From Mantis religiosa (taxonomy: Eukaryota > Arthropoda > Insecta > Mantodea > Mantidae), in contig CM060958.1 in NCBI GenBank assembly GCA_030765055.1, positions 108,134,627-108,198,626 on the forward strand: 64,000 nt of DNA, written 5' to 3'. Below, piece after piece: positions 1 to 9,844 of this stretch; the first letter of the stretch is position 1, and each line of letters starts with the position of its first letter. A program made the translations under genes and the position numbers. Below the pieces are notes generated by a model that did not search any database, had not been told where the DNA came from, and worked only from the letters and a program-made list of their open reading frames with translations.

Positions 1-1648
1 GCAAAGCCAGAGCAAAGCCAAAGCGGAGTCACAGCAAAGCCAGAGCAAAGTTAAAGGAAATCCAAAGCGGAGCCAGAGCAAAGCCAGAGCAAAGCTAAAG
101 CAAAGCCAAAGAAAAGTTAAAGCAAAGCCAAAGCGGAGCCAGAGCAAAGCCACAGCAAAGCCAGAGCAAAGCCAAAGCAAAGCCGAAGCAAAGTTAAAGC
201 AAAGCCAAAGCGGAGCCAGAGCAAAGCCAGAGCAAAACCACAGCAAAGCCAAAGCTGAGTCACAGCAAAACCAGAGCAAAGCAAGAGCAAAGTTAAAGAA
301 AATCCAAAGCGGAGCCAGAGCAAAGCCAAAGCAAAGTTAAAGCAAAGCCAAAACGGAGCCAGAGCAAAACCACTGCAAAGCCACAGCCAAAGCAGAGCCA
401 TAGAAAAGCCAAAGCAAAGCCAAAGCGGAGCGAGAGCAAAACCAAATCAAAACCAAATCAAAGCCAAAGCGGAGCCAGAGCAAAGCCAGAGCAAAGCCAA
501 AGCGGAGCGAGAGCAAAACCAAATCAAAACCAAATCAAAGCCAAAGCGGAGCCAGAGCAATGTCAAAGCAGAGCCAAAGCGGAGCCAGAGCAATGCCAGA
601 GCAAAGCCAAAGCAGAGCCAGAGCAAAACCACAGCAAAGCCACAGCCAAAGCAGAGCCATAGAAAAGCCAAAGCAAAGCCAAAGCGGAGCGAGAGCAAAG
701 CCAAAGTAAAGCCAAAGCAGAGCCAGAGCAAAGCCAAAGTAAAGCCAAAGCGGAGCCAGAGCAAAGCCAAAGCAGAGCCAGAGCAAAGCCAAAGCAAGGC
801 CAAAGCAGAGCCAGAGCAAAGTCAAAGAAAAGCCAAAGCAGAGCCAGAGCAAAACCAAAGTAGAGCCAAAGCGGAGCCAGAGCAAAACCAAAGTAGAGCC
901 AAAGCGGAGCCAGAGGAAAGTCAGAGCAATGCCAAAGCAGAGCCAGAGCAAAGCCAAAGCAGAGGCAAAGCGGAGCCAGAGCAAAGCCAGAGCAAAACCA
1001 AAGTGGAGCCAGAGCAAAGCCAAAGCAGGGCCAGAGCAAAGCCAAAGCAAAGCCAAAGCAGAGCCAGAGCAAAGTCAAAGCAAAGCCAAGGCTGAGCCAG
1101 AGCAAAGCCAAAGCAAGGCCAAAGCAGAGCCAGAGCAAAGTCAAAGAAAAGCCAAAGCAGAGCCAGAGCAAAACCAAAGTAGAGCCAGAGCAAAGTCAAA
1201 GCAAAGCCAAAGCTGAGCCAGAGCAAAGCCAGAGCAAAACCAAAGTGGAGCCAGAGCAAAGCCAAAGCAGAGCCAGAGCAAAACCAAAGCAGAGCCAGAG
1301 CAAAGTCAAAGCAAAGCCAAAGCTGAGCCAGAGCAAAGCCAGAGCAAAACCAAAGTGGAGCCAGAGCAAAGCCAAAGCAGGGCCAGAGCAAATCCAAAGC
1401 AAAGCCAAAGCAGAGCCAGAGCAAAGTCAAAGCAAAGCCAAAGCGGAGCCAGAGCAAAGCCAGAGCAAAACCAAAGTGGAGCCAGAGCAAAGCCAAAGCA
1501 GGGCCAGAGCAAAGCCAAAGCAAAGCCAAAGCAGAGCCAGAGCAAAGTCAAAGCAAAGCCAAAGCTGAGCCAGAGCAAAGCCAGAGCAAAGCCAGAGCAA
1601 TGCCAGAGCAAAGTTAAAGTACAGTTAAAGTAAAGCCAAAGGAAAGTT
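1..1648. repeat. 11-bp minisatellite array (about 150 units, runs off the left edge)
   Basis: The stretch is a tandem array of the unit caaagccaaag and variants such as caaagccagag and cggagccagag. It decays into caaagttaaag-type units near 1610-1645. A higher-order layer is visible: the variant aagtggagcc recurs at 1001, 1243, 1353 and 1474, spaced 22, 10 and 11 units. A 77-bp (7-unit) duplication links 425 and 502. Because 11 is not a multiple of 3 and the units rarely form stop codons, both strands stay open over long stretches and give 11-residue peptide repeats. These are by-products, not genes. The start of the array lies outside the window. Confidence 0.97.
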
Positions 1649-2527
1649 ATACTGAAATAAAATTTAGTGTTTGAAAGGGCGCTGAGGGCCATAGAGTTAA
1701 GCGCCGTTATATATAGATCATCATCATGTGATTGAAGCGGTCCTCGTTCGATCCCAGGAGACTGTATATAAGAAACACATGCCTTACGCTTGTTTTGCAC
1801 ATTAGTTCCTTTTAAAATAATTATGAGAGAAGGCCAGTTCTGAGGGTCTTGGTTCGTGTCTTGTATAAATCAATATAGTAGAGGTACGAGGTAGTATCTG
1901 GTTCCATTGCCCTCGCATACCGTTAGGATCGTGACTGCACGACCATGTAATTGCTTGGGAACTTGTCATCGCCTGACATTGGTTCGAATCCGGTCGAGCC
2001 ATGTTGTATCGAACAGCGATATCTCTAAGATAAATAGAGTAACCCTCCAGCCCCACAAAAAATAACAAGATTAATCTGCTTAAGTATGCTGTTGCCAGCT
2101 GAAAAGAAGAGCAATAATTTCTTGTATTCATATGGTGCACATACACATGACCTTCTTTACTCCTGCACAAACTATTCGCATAAATGCTTATTCCTTTATC
2201 TATTTGTTGCTGATAGAGATAAATCGAGATATTACTAGGGATATGTAGTCGATATTTGCGATATCTCGATACCTATGATACTTCCATGTTATCGATATAG
2301 AACGATTCTTCCATAGTGATACTTCGGTAGTGATTCTGCAATTTTTATTTTATTTTGAAATCACAAAATACTATTGCCGCCCCGAGAAATTTCCATGAAT
2401 ATGGTACCTGCATAGTAACATTGTCCAAGAAAGTAATCGTGTGTCTAATTCACTGCCAGTTAGCAGTTCCCAAGAACAAATCACTACATGTCTCAACGAC
2501 GATTTGTCGCCTCCTCTTTATAGTGCA
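1649..2527. other. Unannotated spacer with tRNA-like promoter remnants
   Basis: No gene is recognised. A perfect RNA polymerase III B-box core (GGTTCGAATCC) lies at 1981-1991, and a weaker tRNA-like stretch (gttcgatccc) lies near 1748-1757. Each suggests a decayed tRNA-derived SINE head. No convincing A box or cloverleaf accompanies either, so they are not called tRNA genes. From about 2200 to 2330 the sequence is rich in gatat/tcgat words with no further structure. Confidence 0.35.
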
Positions 2528-2690
2528 CTGGATTACTGGAAAACAAATTCAACATTTCCAGAAATAAAAATATTAGCCTCTAAGTATTTGTGTATTCCAC
2601 CTGCAACCATTTTTTCTTGAAGACTATTTAGCACAGCAGGACTTACTGTGACAAAGAAAAGAAGTACAGATGTATTTTATATCTTGACAG
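2528..2690 (+). pseudogene. hAT transposase C-terminal (dimerisation domain) relic
   Basis: One frame from 2528 reads LDYWKTNSTFPEIK, then LASKYLCIPPAT, then, after one in-frame TGA stop, RLFSTAGLTVTKKRS. This order (D-Y-W, a 'LA.KYL.IPA' block, then 'FSTAGL...KR') is the conserved signature of the hAT-family C-terminal dimerisation domain. Only this end is preserved. No upstream DDE or BED-finger region and no terminal inverted repeats (TIRs) were found nearby. The piece is a dead fragment. It is followed within 200 bp by a relic of a different transposon. Confidence 0.72.
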
Positions 2691-2859
2691 ATAGAGAGCG
2701 ATGCGCAGTGGTATCTGGACGAGTCTATTTCAGAACGGTTGCAACTGGAGGGGAGGGCAGGTCAGTTGCGTATCAGTTACGAGCCAGTAAACAAGTGCAG
2801 AGCTACTCGGTAACACTACAGCTTGTTTCAAAATATGCGTGTCTCCTGGTTCAAGAGAG

Positions 2860-3700
2860 ACGCCTTCTAACAGCACATTAGGAAATAAAGTGCTACATTT
2901 AAAAACATGCGAAGTAATAACCAATGTCTATAGATTTAAGGAAAAGGAACAATTATCTGGGTCTGCTATAAAAATCTGGGAAAGGGCATGCGAGGCAACA
3001 GTTGTGTCTGAAAGCAGTTTAGGTGAGTTATTAAGGAAAGAAAAGCCATTGGTGCTACTGCAACAACGTCCTTCTCTATGCCCAGTAAACAAAGATTAAG
3101 AATATGCACAAAATCTAATTTGGATGTTTTAATTCAGAACTAATTAGGCGAACTGTGAATAAATTTTTAAAACAGAAAAGCAAAGACCATCTCTGAAGAA
3201 AGTGCTTATGAAGCTTCAAAATTCTACTGACATCTAAGGCAGTTTCTGAACATTAAGAAGAGTTCTCTTGAAGCTAGGACTTATATGAAAAAAAAAAAAA
3301 ACAACAAGTGTGACAGACAAATTTTAATCGAATATCGTACCATACGTACACAAAAGGCTTAAACATTTACGAAATATTCAGAAATATCACAGTGAAGTTT
3401 ATATAATTTATATGGATGAAACTTATATCAATACAGCACACACTAGACCACATGCCTGGAGTGAAATTCGTTACAGGGACTCTGCAGCGATGTCGAAGGA
3501 CCGACAGTTAGTTATCATGGCTGCTGGAGGAGAACAGGGCTTTGTTCCAAACGGCTATGTACTATTCAAGATCCAACAAAAACATGGGGATTACTACCAT
3601 AGTTATAATTACAACTTAGTTTATAAGAGCTGTAAGAGCTGCAACACTGGCTTTGAGAGCGGCATTTGTTTTTAGACAGCTTGTGCACCGTACTCCCCTC
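2860..3700 (+). pseudogene. Decayed DDE-endonuclease transposon ORF (Tc1/IS630-like)
   Basis: Near 2900-3050 the frame contains EVITNVYRFK, then IKIWERACEATVVSES, which resembles the N-terminal helix-turn-helix of a widespread insect transposase-like family ('NVYKF ... A.ATGVSE.T'). After a gap with stops, 3412-3600 reads MDETYINTAHTRPHAWS, then LVIMAAGGEQGFVPNGYVLFK and HGDYYHS. This matches the block around the first catalytic Asp of that family ('DETYI...' then 'HAGGE.GFVPN...GDYH'). The two parts share a reading frame, but stops and a poly-A run at 3288-3301 interrupt it and the downstream catalytic residues are missing. It is a pseudogene. Confidence 0.65.
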
Positions 3701-4517
3701 TCGTAATCTTACGCGTGTGACGCATTGTGGCAATAGGTGCACTATCCCAACTACAGTTTCTACTCATCTCTACCGCGGATGATTTCTGTCAAGATAAAAT
3801 AATACATCTGTACACTTAACGCTGAATGAGTTAAAATGCTAGTATTGTTTTAAGAAAAAACGTATAAAAGTGGACTGTTTTGTTTTTAAATGTCTAACAC
3901 AGAATTTAACAGTAAGAACACTGGTGGTTTTAAGCTTTGTATCATTAAATATGTGTATCTATTTAATTTTATTGGCATTATACAGCTCTCCCAACATTCT
4001 ATTTTGTATTGAAACTAGAAGTTGGTTGGTTACTAACACTTCCAAGATGGCAATCTTGGCCTTCGGGGTAACCTCGCCCCACCACGTGACGTCCGGACAC
4101 TATTTCTCGGGTGGAGGCACCCAGAGAGCGGTGTCCTTTACCTCCAATGATAGGGTGATAGTGAAGATGACGGTGAGGCGAGAGGACCTGCAGCGTATAC
4201 CGTAGAAATGACAGTATCGTGTATGGGAGTATCGTGTAGAATCGAGTATCGAGAAAAACTGGTATCAACACATCCCTAATTATTAATAATTTTCTTGTAA
4301 GTACGAGGAGAGTACATAAATATGGTAGACTTAAAGTGACAGTCAAATGTTTTAAACCTGATCGTTTTAATATGATGTGTTTGTAATTCCAAAATCTTTG
4401 CGTGGCCAAAAGATAAGAGGATGGAATAATGACTTTCCATTTAAGACAGGTATAATATTGAAAAATTCAAATATAAAACAAAAATATATTTCACAAAAAA
4501 TTCATTTCAAAAAATAA
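3701..4517. other. Unannotated spacer
   Basis: No gene or known repeat is recognised. A locally GC-rich block at about 4040-4200 differs from its AT-rich surroundings and might be an old repeat, but I could match it to nothing else in the window. Short open frames here show no motif. Confidence 0.3.
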
Positions 4518-5091
4518 TACGAGGTACGTCCAGAAAGTAAGTTCTGTTTGGTAATAAAATTAAATTATGTACAGGTACAGAAAAATTATGTATTGTACAA
4601 AATTCTACAACTCTTAAACTACTTTTCCATATAACTGCCGAAATTTTGCAGGCATTTGTCATAGCAAGGCACAACTGTTTGTATACCTTCTTCATAGAAG
4701 TTTGCGCCTGTGTCTTCAACCTGTTGGATATATTTTCTTTCAGCTCTTCGTCATTGTTGAAGTGTTGACCGCCAAGGAAAGATTTGAGATGCTAAAACAG
4801 ATGAAAGTCGCTAGGAGCGAGGTCAGGGCTGTACGGGGAGTGGTCAAACACGTCCCAACGAAATACCTGTAGGATGTTTTTCGTCGCATTTGCAGTGTGT
4901 GGTCTGCGTTGTCGTGAAGAAACACAACACCTTTTGACATCGCAAATTTGCCGATAAATTTCAATTGGTTTCACTTTCCTAGCATTCAGAAAACGAATCA
5001 CAGATCTGATTTCAAAAGCGGTGGGATTTTCAATCAACACCGACATTGTAAACAAGCACAACATAGCGTACGTGGCTGACAGCGATCTCAC
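4509..5091 (-). pseudogene. Truncated mariner transposase, HTH joined to C-terminal DDD part
   Basis: Read on the minus strand, the N-terminal helix-turn-helix start (TAFEIRSVIRFLNARKVKPI, then EIYRQICDV) runs almost directly into the second catalytic motif (HDNA, plus RPHTANATKNIL in the neighbouring frame) and then SPYSPDLAPSDFHLF, which holds the third catalytic Asp. About 200 residues between the DNA-binding region and the second Asp are missing, including the first catalytic Asp. One frameshift lies near the junction. The product cannot be an active transposase. A short DNA-binding peptide is conceivable but unsupported. Confidence 0.8.
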
Positions 5092-5208
5092 AATGGCACA
5101 AGTTTCTTCTCCTTGATACAGAGTGTCTACCGCGCATGTGCGGAACTGCGATCGCAGCGCTGCAGCGGAGATAACTTGAAACAGAACTTACTTTCTGGAC
5201 GTCACTTG
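4520..5208 (-). mobile_element. mariner-like element, internally deleted (689 bp)
   Basis: Near-perfect TIRs of about 28-30 bp face each other: the left end is followed by tacgtccagaaagtaagttc (4525 onward) and the right end carries its complement (5183-5203). A TA dinucleotide flanks each end (4518-4519, 5209-5210), the standard Tc1/mariner target duplication. The interior is a shortened transposase gene on the minus strand. The high TIR identity suggests a relatively recent copy or one mobilised in trans, as is known for deletion derivatives. Confidence 0.9.
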
Positions 5209-5369
5209 TATTTTTTCATAAATGTGTGAGACCTCATTTTTTGTGTAGTAAGATACCGTTTATCGCTTGGAAGTTTACCAGTTGGTATGGATTACGGTAT
5301 GGCGATCATTCTTGGTCTATTGAACCTATACCCCGAGTGAGGCGTCCCTAGGAACAGGACAGAGGATAT

Positions 5370-5781
5370 AGAGGACGGGTGCCCCAAGAAACCTCGACAG
5401 TGCAAAGGGTAGAGTCCCCTATTTACCAGTTGGAAACTACCCAGACAGGCCAGTATACCCGGCACTTCACCGGACTGGATCCCACCAGACTGGGTTCAGA
5501 GACCATCCTTCCGAAGGAGGAAGTTTTTACGAGGAGCTTATCATCCTACCATGCAGCGCCGAGACTCCCGCCGACACTTCTACCCTGAAAGAGACCACCA
5601 GGTGAGAGATAATGTGGATGAAATAGAGAGACTGGAAATTCGGGGGATGTAATTAACCTACCGAGCATTTCACTCAGGAAAACCTCAGAATAAGCTCATG
5701 TATCACGTAAATCGGCCACGAGAATTGAACCCAGACCTCCCAAATACGGGCCACAGAGGAATCCGCCTGAGCTATAGCGGT
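5370..5781 (-). mobile_element. SINE family D, long copy
   Basis: On the minus strand the head (5763-5781) reads gctatagctcaggcgg, an A-box-like start, followed by a B box in gggttcaattctcgtggcc (about 5718-5738). It continues into a body shared with the copy at 55010-55470: 'ggtaggttaattacat', 'tatctctca', 'gtcggcgggagtctcggcgc', and a tail containing 'gcactgtcg'. The tRNA-like head plus common body, in two orientations at distant sites, indicates a SINE. No target duplication was resolved. Confidence 0.75.
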
Positions 5782-6494
5782 AATTTAATGCAAAGAGTAT
5801 GCAAAGGTATTTCCAATGATTACAACTTCTGTTGACACTCCCAGAAAGTTCAAGGTGTAGATATGCGTATTTCACATTGTGGCGATATAATTCTCCAGCT
5901 TAATCAGCCACACGTTCGGGCTCAATATGTAGCGTTTTCCTCCACTCGCAGCAGATAGAATGCACGTTGACTGTTTCGAAGTCCCAGGTCGAGAAGCCAA
6001 ATGTAACAGGATTACTTCACTGCAAGCACAATTCTCTCCCATGTCGTCAGTTTGTACGCCTCAGTTTCTTCAGGTCACTAATTGTATCGTCTGAATTGAA
6101 TTTGATTAAGTAAGAGTCATCAAATCTGTTTCAGGTGTACATTTTTAGTGACAGAAATAAAAGTTTATATGACTCCAATTTCGTAATATATTATTTACAT
6201 TTTACTCGAACTTTCTTTCTTAATCCATCACTTTAGGTTACCTCCAACACATCGATAAATCCTTATTTTCAAGTTAATATATATAATTTCAGTTAATTAC
6301 TTAAATTCATCACTTTTGAACGTCCACTCATCACTATTACGAATACCGAATAACTCCTTTTGACGATTATTCATTTTCCGTTACAAAAGGTTTATATTCA
6401 CCGCGACATTTTTCCATCGTCATGAAACAAGCTTATAGAACCTAAATCTGTCTTAAGATTATTGATTTTCAGTAAGTATCGTTACTCCTCTATT
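5782..6494. other. Unannotated AT-rich spacer
   Basis: I see no ORF of note, no TIR and no match to another part of the window. Confidence 0.3.
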
Positions 6495-6571
6495 AATTTT
6501 GTGATTGGCAGATTTACTGCTACGTCATCACAATACGCAATACAATTATTACTACGGCCAATCACAAAATT
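6495..6571. repeat. Short perfect inverted repeat (MITE-like palindrome)
   Basis: The 15-bp arm aattttgtgattggc (6495-6509) is repeated as its exact complement gccaatcacaaaatt (6557-6571) around a 47-bp spacer. The spacer contains tacgtcatca, which resembles a CRE/AP-1-type half site. The arrangement fits a very small foldback element or a transposon-end dimer. There is no other copy in the window and no clear target duplication. Confidence 0.55.
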
Positions 6572-6968
6572 ACACATATATTTTTTTATATTGTCATTAC
6601 ATGGCCCACTAAGTCATATCAGAAAACAATATTGATATAAAAAGTCCTAAATAAAACATATCGTCACAACTTTTCATTAAAATATCTTGAACATATGGTA
6701 CTTTTAATTAAATTTGTTTGGCCATTTATGAGAAATTGAGAATTTTCAAGAAAAATTTGAAATAAAGAATAATTTCTACTGGGGAATTTGTCTTTAAAAT
6801 TCATGACGCATCCTTCAAAGTCGTTGAACTTAAATTATTCAAATTTATTAAAGCTGGCTATTTTATGTTTTTCAGTCATTGTTTTTATAACTTATATAGT
6901 TTATAGCATTTTATTAGATCTCCAGCCCACAGACAATTCTGTTTTCTCTTCAAAATTGTCAAGTAAGA
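6572..6968. other. Unannotated AT-rich spacer
   Basis: No feature is recognised. A 92-residue open frame starts at 6788 but is hydrophobic, has AT-driven composition and continues into the mariner end at 6969, so I do not call it. Confidence 0.3.
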
Positions 6969-7690
6969 GGTGCGTTCAAGTTATAACACATGTTTTTCAG
7001 AACTGGGACAGATGGGAAGTTCTGTTGTTTGTTTTTTTTTTTTTAATACACTTGGACATTTTCTGAATGCGTAACAGAAATGGCAGCACTATGCAGTGCA
7101 TAGAACTAGTGGCAGTGACGAGGGTTAGGACTGTTTTTGATACTTAAAATGGCGACGTTTTCATTGCAAGAACAGCGTGTAATCATTCGTTTCTCCATTT
7201 TCGTGGTATGACACCTATTGAAATTCATTGCCAGTTGAGTGAGGCATGTGATGATGGTACCATGGATGTGTCTAATGTGCGTTCCTGGGTGCGACAGTTC
7301 AATGAAGACAGAACATCATGTGACAAAAACCAAGAGAATCACGACCTCGCACCAGCCGGTCTGACGACACGATCCAGCGAGTGGAGAACGTTGTTTTGGA
7401 GGATCGCCGATTCAGCGTTGCATGAAGATCTGAAAATGAGAAAATTATCTTCCAGGTGGGTGCTACGAATGTTGACGTATGATCACAAGGCTGCGCTCGT
7501 GGCGAATTGTCAAGCGATGTTGACGCGTAATGACGGCATGAATGGAACATCGATTACACGCTGTTCTTGCAGTGAAAACGTCGCCATTTTAAGTCTCAAA
7601 AACAGTCCTAACGCTCGTCGTTGCCACTAGAGTTCTATGAGCTGTACAGCGCTGTCGTCTCTGTTACGCATTCACAAAGAGTCCATACGG
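6969..7690 (+). mobile_element. mariner family M3, deletion derivative with long inverted ends
   Basis: The left end begins near gtgcgttcaagttataacac (6971). The block 7050-7165 is repeated inverted at about 7566-7686: both carry 'atgcgtaacag', 'tagtggca.cgacgag', 'ttaggactgttttt' and 'ttaaaatggcgacgttttca'. The inverted part includes the start of the transposase gene itself, so the right arm is a copy of the left end rather than the natural 3' end. The outer 80 bp of the left end are missing on the right. A partner copy of the same family lies at 9500-9840. Confidence 0.75.
7149..7560 (+). pseudogene. mariner transposase N-terminal fragment (family M3)
   Basis: The natural start is probably the ATG at 7149 (MATFSLQEQRVIIRF), then a frameshift leads into MTPIEIHCQLSEACDDGTMD at 7208 and VSNVRSWVRQFNEDRTSC. 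This is the mariner N-terminal helix-turn-helix pair. A later piece (LHEDLKMRKLSSRWVLRMLT) corresponds to the segment before the first catalytic Asp, but the catalytic core is absent. The frame then runs into the inverted copy of the 5' end. Non-functional. Confidence 0.7.
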
Positions 7691-7787
7691 ACCTTGTATC
7701 TCTGTTATCCTTCGTCAATTACAGTCCTTCAATGAATTAGCCACTCGTAGGATGCATGCACATCACTGTAAAGTATTTTTATAATTC

Positions 7788-8110
7788 GTCCTGCGCCGTG
7801 GCGTAGCGGGCTCAGGCAGCATGCTTTGGTCCTGGCCACGGAAAGCAGCCAGGGTTCGTTCCCATGGGGTGCGGATTTTAAGTCCCGGGAATAGGACCGC
7901 TGCTCACTCAGCATCGTGAGGAAAGTGGCGAGCTTACGTTAGATAAGCGGCCCTGGTCATGAAAACCAACATTCCGGCTGGGGGATGCCGAGATGCTCAC
8001 CACATCTCCTCCCCGTATCGGTTGGATGATCGCCCACCTCTGCCGTGCGTAAGTGGGCGTGAGGCCGGCAGTCGGGTTTGTAGACCTTGGCCCTCCTTGG
8101 CTGTCACGCC
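7788..8110 (+). mobile_element. SINE family C (GC-rich, tRNA-derived)
   Basis: It begins gtcctgcgccgtggcgtagc and has a B-box-like agggttcgttccc at about 7850-7862. It continues through a GC-rich body with 'gctcactcagcatcgtgagg', 'gggggatgccgagatgct' and 'gtgaggccggcagtcg'. The same sequence appears on the opposite strand at 56341-56664 with the same start and end, which makes it an interspersed element of about 320 bp. The A/B-box spacing fits a Pol III-driven SINE. Confidence 0.78.
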
Positions 8111-8134
8111 AGGGTTTATTATATACACGTATAT

Positions 8135-8153
8135 ATCTAACTGCAAGTTAGAT
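8135..8153. repeat. Small perfect hairpin between two SINEs
   Basis: The sequence atctaactgcaagttagat is an 8-bp perfect inverted repeat with a 3-bp loop. It sits between the end of SINE-C and the start of SINE-A. Its length is compatible with chance in AT-rich DNA. Confidence 0.4.
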
Positions 8154-8157
8154 ACTA

Positions 8158-8385
8158 GATGCCTGCCTCTGTAGCATGGTGGTAGAGTGTCTGCCTCTCA
8201 TTTAAGAGGTCCGGAGTTTGATTCTCCGTCAGGATCAGTTATCTGTATAAGTTTTCTTTATCGGGGTTTTCCCTTATGCTGAAATGTGAATACCAGGTAA
8301 CTAAGTTCTATGAAATCTGAACACATTTGAGTATCATTTCATTCATCGTCCGATATGACTTAACGCTGGAGGCCCCAAGTAGGTC
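8158..8385 (+). mobile_element. SINE family A copy
   Basis: A tRNA-like head (gcctctgtagcatggtggta, then gaggtccggagtttgattct) leads into the family body: 'gataagttttctttatcggggttttcccttatgctg' in diverged form, 'taactaagttctatga', 'atttgagtatcatttcattc' and the 3' hallmark gtccgatatgacttaacg followed by 'ctggagg'. The copy lacks the A-rich tail seen elsewhere. Several other copies of this family lie in the window. Confidence 0.85.
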
Positions 8386-8639
8386 GTACTAGATGTCAAA
8401 CTTCTATTTCTTTTTCTGGAATATTATTATTATTTTTTTACCCATGTAGTAGTAAGGTCTAAGGCCTTCTCTTCTACTCTAAAAGGTTAAAGCTACAGAG
8501 TACGGGGTAACCCTCTCAATGGGGACAGAGCACCACCCGTAGGCCTTGCAGCCCTTTGTGCTTCTACTGTCGCCGCTGGGAGGGCGGGATGAGGGAAAGA
8601 CCTGACAGGCGAAATAAACTGTATTATGTTTTTCGGGAA

Positions 8640-8728
8640 ATATGAATGATGGGTAACTCTAAGCTCTATGAATCCTGGACTCATTTGGGCATCTGTTTCA
8701 TTCATCGTCGTGTATGTTGAGGTCCCCA
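8640..8728 (+). mobile_element. SINE family A, 3' fragment
   Basis: Only the last part of the family is present: 'aatatgaatgatgggtaact', 'ctaagctctatgaatcctgg', 'actcatttgggcatctgttt' and 'cattcatcgtcgtgtatg'. The tRNA-like head is missing. Confidence 0.75.
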
Positions 8729-8734
8729 ACTTTT

Positions 8735-8900
8735 GTAAGAACGCATTCTACGCCGTCCGAGTCTACCTACATAGATACACAGGCCTCCCCCGGTGGGCGA
8801 TAGAGGAGTAACTACCCCTAGAATTGACTTACCTCTCCGGGTAAGTCTCGTAAAGCCTATGGGTCAGATCGGGCGGTCCCCGGGTGTCGAACCAGGAATA
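8735..8900 (-). other. GC-rich block with a B-box-like motif on the minus strand
   Basis: The reverse strand carries ctggttcgacacccgggg, close to a Pol III B box, so this may be the head of another tRNA-derived SINE read leftward. No second copy in the window supports it, and no good A box was seen. Confidence 0.3.
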
Positions 8901-9499
8901 CGTCCATCAAAATTGTAGCAAAGGCATCCAAATAAAGTATATATTTTACAGAATACGTTTATAGATAAAATCAATTACTCTGAATAGTACAATGTTTAAA
9001 CGTTTAATATTAGTTAATAACATAAAATATTAGCACAAATAAATGAGTTTTATGAGATATTTACCATTATAGTAACACACACATTAGGCTGCATTATAAA
9101 TAAATGCTCTCTTGAAAGAATAACGGAAAATAAAATAAGTAATGTACCTGAAAATGGCTTCAAGGTGAAGGTTTTGAGCAGAAATGTGATAATTTGGGAA
9201 GTGCTGGAGGCCATGCCCCTTGTTTCTGTCGAGAGAGCGCGCGACGGCGTGACCGCACGAGGTTCAGTGTCTTTGACCCGCTTTGTCCTCTCGCAGTCGG
9301 CACCATTGAACATGCGACCGGAATCTAAATGCAAACATTGCTCCAATATATCCTTGCCTTATTAAAAGACCACAAATTTTTTGGAAATGTGATCCCCATT
9401 TCGAATCCTGGTTGAGAAGGGCATTTTCCTTCCATTGGAATCATTTTCTGTTGCCGACAGATTCTGGAAGCAGCACTTTACTTCATGTTTTATAGTAAC
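8901..9499. other. Unannotated spacer
   Basis: No gene recognised. A locally GC-rich stretch at 9205-9320 is open on both strands for 60-100 codons but shows no known motif. Confidence 0.3.
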
Positions 9500-9842
9500 T
9501 GCTTCACACGATGTTTTGCCTTCATTAAACTGTCGCACCCAGGAACACACATTAGACACATTCGTGGTACCATCACCACATGCCTCACTCAACTGGCGAT
9601 GAATTTAAAAAGGTGTGACACCACGAAAATGGAGAAAATGAATGAATGAAATCGTCACCATTATAAGTATCAAAAACAGTCCTAACTCTCGTCGCTGCCA
9701 CTAGTTCTATGCACTGTACAGTACTGCCATCTTTGTCACTCGTTCACAAAAAGTCCACGTATATTTTAAAAAAATGGAAGTTCTTATCTCGTCTCAGTCC
9801 TGAAAAACAAAGTAGGAGTTGTAACTTAAATGCACATCGCAT
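9500..9842 (-). mobile_element. mariner family M3, second (partial) copy
   Basis: On the minus strand the 5' end matches the left end of the element at 6969: 'gtggacttttTgtgaacg', 'tagtggcagcgacgag', 'ttaggactgttttt'. It then gives the transposase start region with 'cagttgagtgaggcatgtgg' and the peptide MSEACGDGTTNVSNVCSWVR, then QFNEGKTSC. The copy ends abruptly near 9500, with no second inverted end and no catalytic domain. It helps define the true outer end of family M3 (about 9840). Confidence 0.72.
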
Positions 9843-9844
9843 TA

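Noticed and set aside
117..1800. Overlapping 60-200 codon frames with ALLWLCFGF- and QSQSKAKAE-type repeats
   Set aside because: Generated by the 11-bp minisatellite in all frames; no unique coding sequence or splice evidence.
3870..4205. 111-codon plus frame and 136-codon overlapping minus frame
   Set aside because: Mutually overlapping, no domain; probably chance.
7959..8174. 71-codon plus frame over 7959-8174
   Set aside because: Lies within SINE-C and its flank; the same body occurs at 56341-56664.
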